Of a stretch of DNA of 9,174 nt, positions 1-6,985 are shown piece after piece. The position numbers were made by a program, and so were the translations under genes. Within the stretch, counting starts at the first letter, position 1; each line of letters opens with the position of its first letter. The notes under the pieces are model-generated. The model was not told where the DNA came from. It saw only the letters and a list, made by a program, of their open reading frames with translations, and did no database searches. Origin of the DNA: Deltaproteobacteria bacterium (lineage in GTDB: Bacteria > Bdellovibrionota > JACOXK01 > 2-02-FULL-40-11); the NCBI GenBank assembly GCA_016193165.1, contig JACPST010000039.1, positions 1 to 9,174 of the forward strand, written 5' to 3'.

Positions 1-183
1 TGCAGTGTACAATCAACGTTTAAATTTACGCTTCCTAAATCCTCTCGGCTCATTACTGTAGAAGGACAAGTGGCATTTACTGCTGTTTCTGCCACAAGCC
101 CTCGAAGCGGGTCTGGCATTAAGTTCGTTGGGGTATCCAATCAGGACAAAAAACTAATTACAAAATTCATCCATCAATCGTAG
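1..183 (+). CDS. PilZ-domain protein, C-terminal part (cut by window edge)
   Basis: Frame 1 is open from the first base to the TAG at 181-183 and gives 60 residues. They read like the second half of a PilZ beta barrel: a strand around VEGQVAF, then RSGSGIKFVGVS, then a helix with NQDKKLITKFI. The G-x-GIKF turn followed by a polar helix ending in F-I is typical of the myxobacterial/deltaproteobacterial type of PilZ protein. Such proteins usually act as cyclic-di-GMP receptors or as adaptor domains, but the N-terminal part that would hold the RxxxR and D/N-x-S-x-x-G ligand motifs lies outside the window. Ligand binding and any fused domain therefore cannot be judged. The last 17 bases overlap the end of the convergent mce gene. 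A second PilZ gene lies at 4726-5082. Confidence 0.72.
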   Translation, partial: CSVQSTFKFTLPKSSRLITVEGQVAFTAVSATSPRSGSGIKFVGVSNQDKKLITKFIHQS

Positions 184-592
184 AACTTTGACTTTTTTGG
201 CAAAGTTCAATGAGAACGCCATGGGTGGACTTGGGATGGACAAAAGAAACAAGTGTATTTTCTGCCCCGCGCTTGGGAGTTTTGTAAACAAGGTTAAATT
301 TTTGATCTTTTAATTCCTGTAAAGCTTTATGAATATCCTTCACTTCTACGCAGATGTGATGAACCCCTTCCCCTCTTTTTTCAATAAACTTTGCGATTAC
401 AGACTCTTTAGAAAGAGGCTCTAAAAGTTCTATCCGTGTATTTCCCATGGGCAAAAAAGCTACTCGAACATCCATATCCGAAACGTTTTCAATTTTTCCA
501 ACCCGAAATCCAAGCATTTCATAGGTTCGAATCGCGGTATTGAGATTTGAAACTGCAATTCCGATATGGCTAATTTTAGAAGAGTCAATCAT
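167..592 (-). CDS. mce: methylmalonyl-CoA epimerase (VOC family)
   Basis: A 141-residue protein of the vicinal-oxygen-chelate fold, normal in length for this enzyme (about 135-145). It interconverts the R and S epimers of methylmalonyl-CoA in the cytoplasm, linking propionyl-CoA carboxylase to methylmalonyl-CoA mutase. Two beta-alpha-beta-beta-beta modules are visible: SHIGIAVSNL at residues 8-17 and VHHICVEVKDI at 77-87. Likely metal ligands are H9, one of H78/H79, and E129 in VLIELCQ. The stretches LLEPLSKES, AKFIEKRGEGVHHI and HPKSTHGVLIELCQ are family signatures and separate it from a generic glyoxalase. The ATG at 590-592 has no clear Shine-Dalgarno (upstream bases read GTATCCCC), although it fits the conserved N-terminus. 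No partner genes (mutase, carboxylase) are in the window. It lies just past the terminator of the gene at 686-1576, so it probably has its own promoter, which I could not pick out. Confidence 0.93.
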   Translation of the reverse strand: MIDSSKISHIGIAVSNLNTAIRTYEMLGFRVGKIENVSDMDVRVAFLPMGNTRIELLEPLSKESVIAKFIEKRGEGVHHICVEVKDIHKALQELKDQKFNLVYKTPKRGAENTLVSFVHPKSTHGVLIELCQKSQSSTIDG

Positions 593-629
593 GGGGATAC
601 TTTATTCTAGAAAAGAAGTCCTAGGCAAT

Positions 630-665
630 AAAAAAGCCGCTCACATTTTTATAAGCGGCTTTTTT
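630..665 (-). terminator. Rho-independent, probably bidirectional terminator
   Basis: A 12-bp perfect stem pairs 630-641 with 654-665 around a 12-base loop. The stem core is GCCGCT/AGCGGC, flanked by six A on one side and six T on the other, so it can terminate transcription in either direction. It lies 20 bases beyond the stop codon of the minus-strand gene at 686-1576 and upstream of mce, so its main job is probably to end the former. Confidence 0.9.
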
Positions 666-685
666 GATATATCGGCTATTGATTT

Positions 686-1576
686 TTACAGAAAGCTATA
701 ACTAATCGTTAACACCCCTTGTGTATTACCAAGCCTAGATTGAGCATTCTCAAAGTATCGACTCAACGTTTGTTCAGGCGCGGTTAACGTTACCCCTGCT
801 GAAACAGATAAGTTTTTCATAGGCTCTGCATCTACAGTAGATGTCCATTCTAATCTTGTATTTGGAAGAGCTTCTGCAGATGTTTTTCTTGTTTCATAGG
901 TCAGAAAATCAACCAATGAAGAAATAGAAAATAGTTCGCTCACTTTGCAAGCTACTGCTACTTCATTCAACCATCTAAATCGAGCATTGGATTTATTGTC
1001 TTCATTCAATGCTCGTTGAAAATTATAATGCGTCACACGATGAAGTGTAGAAAATGACCAAGCTCCAACTTCTTTCATTGTTGTAATCTGAGAATGATAA
1101 AACCCTAAGTGAGGATTTCGATCCACACCATCCGCGCGGCTGACATAAGTCGCGGGAATAAAAGATCGAAGTTCTCCTCCAATTTTAACTCCAGCAACTT
1201 CTAAAAGACTTCCCTTACTCAAAGCAACTGAAGGGTCCCATGGGGTTAAATACCGATCTGATCCTTCTTTTCCTTCATCGGATTGAAATACATTTCTCCA
1301 TTGAGCTCTCATAGATAATTTCACATCATTGATTAAAACTCTCCCCACATCTACTGTAGTAATATTTTCCATGGTTTCACGAGGTTTCTTTTGAAAGGCT
1401 CGTCCCATTTCCAATGTCACTCTTCCAGACCAAGGACTCTTGGCCACCGCGGCTGGAGCTTCTGTAACAACAACTTGTTGTTTAGATGTTCCAGATTGAG
1501 GATGCGCAGAATAAGACGAAGGCATCACACCCACTGCCATAATCATAAAAATACTAATAACACTTATTTTTTTCAT
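686..1576 (-). CDS. probable outer-membrane beta-barrel protein, family not recognised
   Basis: A 296-residue secreted protein. It begins with a clear Sec signal peptide: MKK, a hydrophobic core ISIFMIMAVGVM, and a likely signal-peptidase site after SYSA near residue 24. A low-complexity Q/V/A/P linker follows to about residue 47. The remainder is rich in alternating polar/aromatic strands (for example SVSAGVTLTAP and VLTISYSFL). It ends on an aromatic-hydrophobic C-terminus, as barrels recognised by the BAM machinery do. I do not recognise a named family; a porin-like or DUF barrel is the best guess. The start is supported by a strong AGGGAGG ribosome site about 8 bases upstream. Upstream at 1626-1641 is a sigma-54-type promoter and further up a motif shared with the lipoprotein gene. 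A strong terminator follows, so it is probably monocistronic. Confidence 0.62.
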   Translation of the reverse strand: MKKISVISIFMIMAVGVMPSSYSAHPQSGTSKQQVVVTEAPAAVAKSPWSGRVTLEMGRAFQKKPRETMENITTVDVGRVLINDVKLSMRAQWRNVFQSDEGKEGSDRYLTPWDPSVALSKGSLLEVAGVKIGGELRSFIPATYVSRADGVDRNPHLGFYHSQITTMKEVGAWSFSTLHRVTHYNFQRALNEDNKSNARFRWLNEVAVACKVSELFSISSLVDFLTYETRKTSAEALPNTRLEWTSTVDAEPMKNLSVSAGVTLTAPEQTLSRYFENAQSRLGNTQGVLTISYSFL

Positions 1577-1625
1577 TTGTTTTCCTCCCTAATTAAAATT
1601 TCCTTTTTGGGGCAGCCAATATACT

Positions 1626-1641
1626 GGCAAAAGGTATGCCA
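1626..1641 (-). promoter_or_regulatory. sigma-54 (-24/-12) promoter candidate for the gene at 686-1576
   Basis: Read on the minus strand the site is TGGCATACCTTTTGCC. It has the required GG (-25/-24) and GC (-13/-12) with correct spacing, compared with the consensus TGGCAC-N5-TTGCW. Deviations are T for C at the sixth base and C at the last. Expected transcription start is near 1615, giving a leader of about 38 bases that contains the strong ribosome site. The element is part of a short palindrome (TGGCA/TGCCA). A rival sigma-70 reading (TTGACA at 1664-1669, 17-bp gap, TAAATT at 1641-1646) overlaps it and cannot be excluded. Confidence 0.6.
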
Positions 1642-1682
1642 ATTTAATATCAACTTGAAAATATGTCAAGATGCAAAAATTA

Positions 1683-1703
1683 TATAAGTAATTTCAATAA
1701 GTT
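1683..1703 (-). promoter_or_regulatory. shared upstream motif, copy A
   Basis: On the minus strand this 21-base block starts AACTTATTGAAATTAC. It matches copy D (8001-8021) at 19 of 21 positions. Both copies begin exactly 107 bases from the start codon of their downstream gene. It lies 42 bases from the outer edge of the -24 element, about -78 from the expected start of transcription, as enhancer-type activator sites often do. The site has partial dyad symmetry (ATAA...TTAT ends). Confidence 0.5.
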
Positions 1704-1810
1704 ATGTGTTTGTTTGTTTAAATTTCTTCCCAAATCCTTTATCATTTTTGATGTTCTCTTATTAAACATTCCTATACATATCCCTTAAGAGGACATTGAG
1801 GATCACACAT

Positions 1811-1831
1811 AACACATTGAAATTAAATATG
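1811..1831 (+). promoter_or_regulatory. shared upstream motif, copy B (inverted, distal)
   Basis: The plus strand reads AACACATTGAAATTAA, keeping the AAC-N-Y-ATTG-AAA core of copies A, D and E. It faces copy A in the opposite orientation, as copy E faces copy D near the lipoprotein gene. It sits about 205 bases upstream of the expected start of transcription. In AT-rich DNA a core this short can arise by chance. Confidence 0.3.
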
Positions 1832-1895
1832 TTTTTAAATTTTATTTAATCCACACCTAGAAATGCACATAAAATAACCATGTAGAAAATATCGC

Positions 1896-3117
<1,222 letters not shown>

Positions 3118-4592
3118 TTATGAAACCGGCACTATAATGGTAAAACGCGTTCCCATGCTAGGAGTGCTTTCCACCTGAATATCTCCAGAATGATTTTTTA
3201 CAATTCCTCCAATCCCATCGATTGCCCATTTTTTTTCGTGGTAAAAAAAGGCTCAAAGATTTGAGAAAGATGTTTGGCCTCAATACCATGTCCTGTATCT
3301 GAGATCGCAATCCAGACCTTTCCTTGAACATGAGATGTCTCAATCTTAATCTCCCCTTTTTCTTCAATAGCCTGAACAGCATTCAGAAGTAAATTTAAAA
3401 AAACTTGATTGAGCCTGGCCAAATTACATTTTACTTTAGGAAGCTCTCCATAATCTTTTCGAACAATGGCTTTTCGTTTTAGTTCATACCGCAAGAGATT
3501 TAAAGTAGACTCAATTCCTTCATGAATATCATGATGCTCCATTTCTTCTGGAGCAACCCTGGCAAAGCTATTCAAATCTCGAATAATATTTCGAACCCGA
3601 TCTAATCCCTCTTGAGATTCGGCGATCAGGAGTGGAAAATCTTCTAAAATATAATCTAATTCTTGCCCCTTTCTTAATTCATTAAGTCGATCAACAAGCC
3701 TCTTCACTTCTTCTTTTTCTTTGTCCAACACATGGTGCGCAAATTGATCATACTCTCTCAACATCAAGGACATTTTGCTCACATATTCCCGCACTCGACC
3801 CACATTACTCATAATAAATCCGAGAGGATTATTGATTTCATGCGCCACACCGGTAGCAAGCTGCCCAATAGATGCCATTTTTTCTGATTGAATTTTTTCT
3901 TCAATCGTTTCTTTGAGTTTTTGATTTGTACCGACCAATTCCTCATTCTTTTCTTGAAGCTGACGATTCTTTTTTTCAATCAGAGCAATCGTTTTTTCAA
4001 GTTGAATAATCGTATCTTGAATCAGCTGGGGACTCAAAGATATTTGAGTATCTTTCTTACCAAAAAAGACTTGTTTATTTTCCCATCGAAATTCAAAGGT
4101 ATTTTCATCCATTTGCTGGGAATGTGCGGCAGGCAGCTGCCAATAGCCCGGAATGGACTCTAAGGCTCCTTGCAAATATTGAATATGATGCGCAGATAAA
4201 TTTTTATGCGAAAATTTTAAGATCACGTGAAAATCACTTTTCTCAACCGTGCGAACATCAACGAATTTATAAAAATAAGAGATAAACTTTCGCGCTTGAT
4301 GATAAATGAGATGAGGCTCTCCAATCATTCGAAAAACAGAATCTAAAACCCCCCAACATTCTAAACGAGAAGACTGCAACCCGACTTTATAAATAATTTG
4401 ATTATCAAAAAAGATTTCTTCTAGGCGATCAAATAAGGTTTGAACCAGATCGGTGGAAACCCAACTATTGGTATCGAGAAGATGCTCTTCAGAAAGCTCA
4501 ATTCCCTCCAATAAGCGGGCGAGGTTTTTCTTTTCCCGACGGGCATATGCAATAATTGAACTTGTAACGCGACAGCTGATTTCTTGTTTCAC
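3118..4592 (-). pseudogene. sensor histidine kinase, frame disrupted in the ATP-lid G2 box
   Basis: A cytoplasmic two-component sensor kinase with no membrane segment. Residues 1 to about 180 form a sensor region I cannot assign. A coiled coil follows (about 190-238). The HisKA H box is ASIGQLATGVAHEINNP, with phosphoacceptor H251. A second helical region comes next, then the HATPase_c N box NQVFLNLLLNAVQ (395-407), G1 box DTGHGI (432-437) and F box FEPFFTTK (447-454). Just after NGQSMGL (G2) the frame is lost and the first frame stops at 3198. The expected C-terminus continues in another frame as GIVKNHSGDIQVEST and ends with VPVS at the TAA at 3118-3120. The gap fits loss of about 16 bases coding the usual GLSI-x-x. 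As written the product lacks the last strands of the ATPase fold. The GTG start is preceded by AAAGGTG. It lies upstream of eno with a 3-base gap and 133 bases downstream of a PilZ gene. Confidence 0.92.
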
Positions 4593-4725
4593 AAGACACC
4601 TTTATATGGGTAATGTGGCGTAGAGTATCGAAATGAATCAGGTTTTTCAAGAGAAAAGGACGAAAAATCCCCTTTGGAACAAAAAATATTTTTAAAACAT
4701 CGAATCAGGACGCTTTGAACGATAG

Positions 4726-5082
4726 CTATAAAAAGTTTTCAACCAACCGCGAAAGCAATTGCTTGCTCTTTTCTTGGAGATTAAAAAACTTTACTACCAT
4801 TCCCCCGACATTTTCTTGGTCTTCTCTTTGATGAGACACAATTTCTCCATATCCTTCCAGAATAGGAATTCCAGTAGCCTTTAAAGTAAAATAAAGTCTC
4901 ACTTTAGAGCCTAAAGGCAATGTTTGATTTGTTTGAAGAAACAGACCACCCCCTGGAACGTCACTGGTATAAGACATGAGGAACTCATCGAAATCGTTAA
5001 AAGCAGCACTCACAACGATTTCTTTAGCGTCTTTCGGGTCTTGCGTGTACTTCAAAATATTGGTACTGATTTGCGATACCAT
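4726..5082 (-). CDS. PilZ-domain protein
   Basis: A 118-residue single-domain cytoplasmic protein. The PilZ pattern is visible: a strand with FLMSYTSDVPGGGLFLQT (residues about 34-51), LPLGSKVRLYFTL, LEGYGEIVSH, then GGMVVKFFNLQEKSKQLLSRLV at the C-terminus. In the family such proteins bind cyclic-di-GMP or act as adaptors for motility, surface or kinase pathways. Here the usual RxxxR ligand motif is not evident, and the second motif reads SDVPGGG where D/N-x-S-x-x-G is expected, so nucleotide binding is doubtful. The ATG at 5082 has a strong AAGGAGA site 5 bases upstream. It is followed on the same strand by the histidine kinase, with no clear terminator between, so the two may be co-transcribed. 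A sigma-70-type promoter and an overlapping palindrome lie upstream. Confidence 0.8.
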   Translation of the reverse strand: MVSQISTNILKYTQDPKDAKEIVVSAAFNDFDEFLMSYTSDVPGGGLFLQTNQTLPLGSKVRLYFTLKATGIPILEGYGEIVSHQREDQENVGGMVVKFFNLQEKSKQLLSRLVENFL

Positions 5083-5139
5083 CGCATTCTCCTTTTACCA
5101 ATACTACTAAACTACAACCGCAACCCAATTACTTTGGGG

Positions 5140-5163
5140 AGAATATTTTTTATAAAATATTCT
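5140..5163. repeat. 10-bp inverted repeat overlapping the PilZ promoter
   Basis: AGAATATTTT (5140-5149) pairs perfectly with AAAATATTCT (5154-5163) around a 4-base centre. It covers the -10 element and expected start region of the minus-strand PilZ promoter, where a repressor operator would lie. Being AT-only and without a T tract after a GC stem, it is less likely to be a terminator. Confidence 0.5.
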
Positions 5164-5187
5164 AGGAGAACCATAACATATCGACAA
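5159..5187 (-). promoter_or_regulatory. sigma-70-type promoter candidate for the PilZ gene
   Basis: On the minus strand TTGTCG (5182-5187) is followed after exactly 17 bases by TAGAAT (5159-5164), which is one base off TATAAT. The start of transcription would fall near 5152, about 70 bases before the ATG. The -10 overlaps the inverted repeat at 5140-5163. Confidence 0.5.
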
Positions 5188-5234
5188 TTCTAATTGCAAT
5201 ACTTTTGTTCAAGAACTCAACACTGCCTTATTTT

Positions 5235-5300
5235 TTAACAACTTTAATAGTTTTTAGACAAAAAAGTGTTTTGAAAATAACAATGTAAAATCAATAGGTT
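5235..5300 (-). promoter_or_regulatory. shared upstream motif, copy C with a weaker neighbour
   Basis: Copy C (5280-5300) reads AACCTATTGATTTTAC on the minus strand. The 13 bases CAATAGGTTGCAA (5292-5304, plus strand) also occur unchanged at 8013-8025 beside the lipoprotein promoter. It lies about 64 bases upstream of the expected start of the plus-strand small gene. A weaker, similarly oriented match (AAACTATTAAAGTTG, 5235-5253 region) lies further upstream and may be chance in AT-rich DNA. The copies could also influence the divergent PilZ gene. Confidence 0.42.
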
Positions 5301-5327
5301 GCAAATATAATGCTTGTTTTTTATTCA

Positions 5328-5343
5328 TGGCACGAAAGTTGCT
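5328..5343 (+). promoter_or_regulatory. sigma-54 (-24/-12) promoter, near-perfect
   Basis: TGGCACGAAAGTTGCT matches the consensus TGGCACG-N4-TTGCW at every specified base, with GG and GC correctly spaced. Expected transcription start is near 5354, giving a leader of about 34 bases to the ATG at 5388 that includes the AAAAGGA ribosome site. Transcription would need RpoN and an ATP-dependent enhancer-binding activator, neither encoded in the window. Confidence 0.86.
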
Positions 5344-5387
5344 CTTAGGATCAGTCGACCCTACCCCCAAAAACAAAAGGAAAAAAG

Positions 5388-5663
5388 ATGCCTTCCAATG
5401 TCGTCTCTTTAGGAGAATATAAGAAAAATAAATTTATGCTCATGCCCAAACAAAAACTATTTTATCTTTCAAAAGCAGAACTCTTAGAACAGCTTGTCTC
5501 TTATTACGAAGCTGTTAAAAAAGATCCTTTTTCTTTATCAATTGCTTTATGGGGAGAAGATTTAATGGAAATAATTTCCATGAGAGCCCTAACCAAAGAA
5601 CTCCAAGATCTTGCGGATCAACACAAAAAAGAGGGACCGAGAGCTGCTTTTAAAATGGACTAG
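5388..5663 (+). CDS. small orphan protein of unknown function under a sigma-54 promoter
   Basis: A 91-residue soluble protein I do not recognise. It opens with MPSNVVSLGEYKKNK, a short basic N-terminus. A leucine-rich, probably helical middle follows (KAELLEQLVSYYEAVKKD), then LSIALWGEDLMEIISMRALTKEL, and a charged C-terminal helix QDLADQHKKEGPRAAFK. There is no signal peptide, membrane segment or Cys/His metal motif. The ATG has an AAAAGGA site 7 bases upstream. A consensus sigma-54 promoter at 5328-5343 and a short leader make expression credible. It is the only complete plus-strand gene here. It converges on phoH with just 10 bases between the stop codons. A small adaptor or regulatory protein is possible, but that is a guess. 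Confidence 0.75.
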   Translation: MPSNVVSLGEYKKNKFMLMPKQKLFYLSKAELLEQLVSYYEAVKKDPFSLSIALWGEDLMEIISMRALTKELQDLADQHKKEGPRAAFKMD

Positions 5664-5676
5664 TGCCGCGGCACTA
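5661..5676. repeat. 16-base perfect palindrome carrying both convergent stop codons
   Basis: TAGTGCCGCGGCACTA reads the same on both strands. Its first three bases are the TAG of the plus-strand small gene. Its last three, read on the minus strand, are the TAG of the phoH reading frame. It could form a 6-bp stem with a CGCG loop in either transcript. No T tract follows on either side, so it is not a classical terminator. Confidence 0.75.
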
Positions 5677-6902
5677 AAGAAGGTTGGCGGCAAGTTCAGC
5701 TAACGGAGACCGCTCACCTTTCACAAGTGTTACATGGCCTGCAATCGTTTCATCTTTAAATCGTTCTACATTGTTTTAATCTCATGGGGTGTTAAGTTTT
5801 GAGCTTCGTCCACAATCATGTATTGATTGGGAATCGAACGGCCTCGAATATAGGTTAAGGGCTCAATATTGAGCATCCCTTGATTGATGAGCTCAAAACA
5901 TCCTCGGCTGGTGGACTTTCGGCCTTGCCCTTGTCCTTGTTCTTTTGACGCATGAGCTGAACTTCCCAACAAAAATTCAACGTTATCAAAAATGGGCTGC
6001 ATCCAGGGATTCAATTTTTCCTCGATATCTCCTGGCAAATATCCAATATCTTTTCCCATGGGGAAAATAGGCCTAGACACCAAAAGTTTTTGGTACTGCC
6101 CCTCGTCTACTGTTTTGAGAAGGCCCGCGGCCAAAGCTAAAAGTGTTTTTCCTGTGCCTGCCTTTCCAACCAAAGATACGAGTTTAATATGATCATTGAG
6201 CAAAAGGTCTAAAGCAAAACTTTGTTCTAAATTTTTAGGAAATATTCCCCACACCCCTTCTTGACGTTTGAGCAAGGGACAGACACATTCTTGTTTGGCA
6301 TCATATCTTCCCACGGCCGTATGAGAGGTATTGTTTTTATCTTTGAGCAACATAAACTGATTGGGATATGGCTTCAGCGTTCCATTAAGTTTTACTTTTC
6401 GATTCTGAAAAAATTGATCAATCAAAGCACTGGATACCGAAGCTTCTGCCATACCAGAATAAAGCTCCTCAATATCGACACGCGCCGGATCATAGTCTTG
6501 GGCTTGAATTCCTAAAACATCCGCCCGCACCAGCATATTGGTATCTTTGGTTAAAAAAATGATTTTTTGTTTGCTCTTTTTCGCAAGCCTCAAGGCCACA
6601 TTTAAAATAATGTCATCATTGCTTCTAGCTTTTTTGTGTTCTTCTTCGGCTAAATCAATCATGAGCTTTCCACCTTCTTTGCTCATGGGAACACCTTGAG
6701 ACAAATGACCTTTTTTACGAAAATTATCGAGATAGCGAGAAAACTGGCGGGCATTGCGCCCATTTTCAGTTGAATCTCTTTTGAATTTGTCAATCTCTTC
6801 TAAGACGGTAATACAAATTAAAACATCATTATCCTGGAATTTAAAAATAGCCTGTGCATCATACAACAAAACGTTCGTGTCGAGGATAAAGAGCTTTTTC
6901 AC
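5674..6902 (-). pseudogene. PIN-domain/PhoH-like ATPase, C-terminal region interrupted by a deletion
   Basis: A two-domain protein of the PIN-PhoH type, a predicted RNA-processing ATPase/helicase-nuclease. Numbering is from the GTG at 6902. The PIN domain starts at KKLFILDTNVLLYDA (D8) and keeps acidic residues in VLEEIDKF, SNDDIIL and TKDTN. The PhoH ATPase has Walker A GKAGTGKT (about 246-253), the family stretch SRPIFPMGKDIGYLPGD, YIRGRSIPNQ, and Walker B IVDEAQNLTPHEIKT (D365/E366). The frame then stops at 5766. The authentic C-terminus resumes in another frame as VERFKDETIAGHVTL and ends AELAANLL at the TAG at 5674. About 35 codons that should contain TGDP-x-QID are missing (deletion estimated at 103 bases). 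The GTG at 6902 fits the family N-terminus better than an upstream GTG at 6941, whose added residues (TCFCFFA) lie in the terminator of the previous gene. Confidence 0.92.
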
Positions 6903-6912
6903 TTTGAGGTTG

Positions 6913-6941
6913 AGTATAGCAAAAAAACAAAAGCAGGTCAC
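6913..6941 (-). promoter_or_regulatory. sigma-70-type promoter candidate for phoH, nearly leaderless
   Basis: On the minus strand GTGACC (6936-6941) and TATACT (6913-6918, one base off TATAAT) are 17 bases apart. The expected start of transcription lies only about 3-5 bases before the GTG at 6902. This fits the absence of any Shine-Dalgarno there, so the phoH transcript may be leaderless. The -35 lies inside the terminator stem of the lipoprotein gene. Confidence 0.35.
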
Positions 6942-6961
6942 CTTTTTTTAAGGGTACCTGC
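6921..6961 (-). terminator. Rho-independent terminator of the lipoprotein gene
   Basis: On the minus strand GCAGGT (6956-6961) pairs with ACCTGC (6933-6938). A two-base internal mismatch and a few more pairs lie inside. The run TTTTGTTTTTTT follows at once (6921-6932). It starts 24 bases beyond the lipoprotein stop codon. Confidence 0.75.
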
Positions 6962-6985
6962 CTTTGTTGATCGTTGATCTGAACT

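Larger units (their letters stand above)
1577..1895. other. 319-bp intergenic region with promoter and shared motifs
   Basis: This AT-rich gap separates the end of enolase from the start of the outer-membrane-type gene. Its left third holds the ribosome site, a sigma-54-type promoter (1626-1641) and motif copy A (1683-1703). A second, inverted copy B lies at 1811-1831. An AT-only inverted repeat pairs 1822-1829 with 1843-1850; it lacks GC pairs and is a poor terminator candidate. I see no convincing terminator for enolase, no RNA gene and no small coding region with a ribosome site. Confidence 0.6.

Noticed and set aside
1641..1669. Sigma-70 promoter TTGACA-N17-TAAATT upstream of the gene at 686-1576
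   Set aside because: The -35 is perfect but the -10 is weak. The overlapping -24/-12 site with exact spacing and the motif shared with the lipoprotein gene make sigma-54 the better call. It is kept only as an alternative.
1391..1687. A 98-codon plus-strand open frame
   Set aside because: It is antisense to the outer-membrane-type gene and its promoter, has no ribosome site, and its composition (many H, R, N) is that of a shadow frame.
1822..1850. AT-rich inverted repeat as the enolase terminator
   Set aside because: The 8-bp stem contains no GC pair and has a 13-base loop, so it would be too weak.
3158..3382. A 74-codon open frame on the minus strand within the kinase gene
   Set aside because: It is a third frame overlapping the HATPase coding region. 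It has no ribosome site, and the authentic kinase C-terminus lies in a different frame.
4622..4650. Sigma-70 promoter (TTGAAA-N17-TACTCT) upstream of the histidine kinase
   Set aside because: The spacing is right but the -10 matches only about half the consensus, so it is too weak to annotate.
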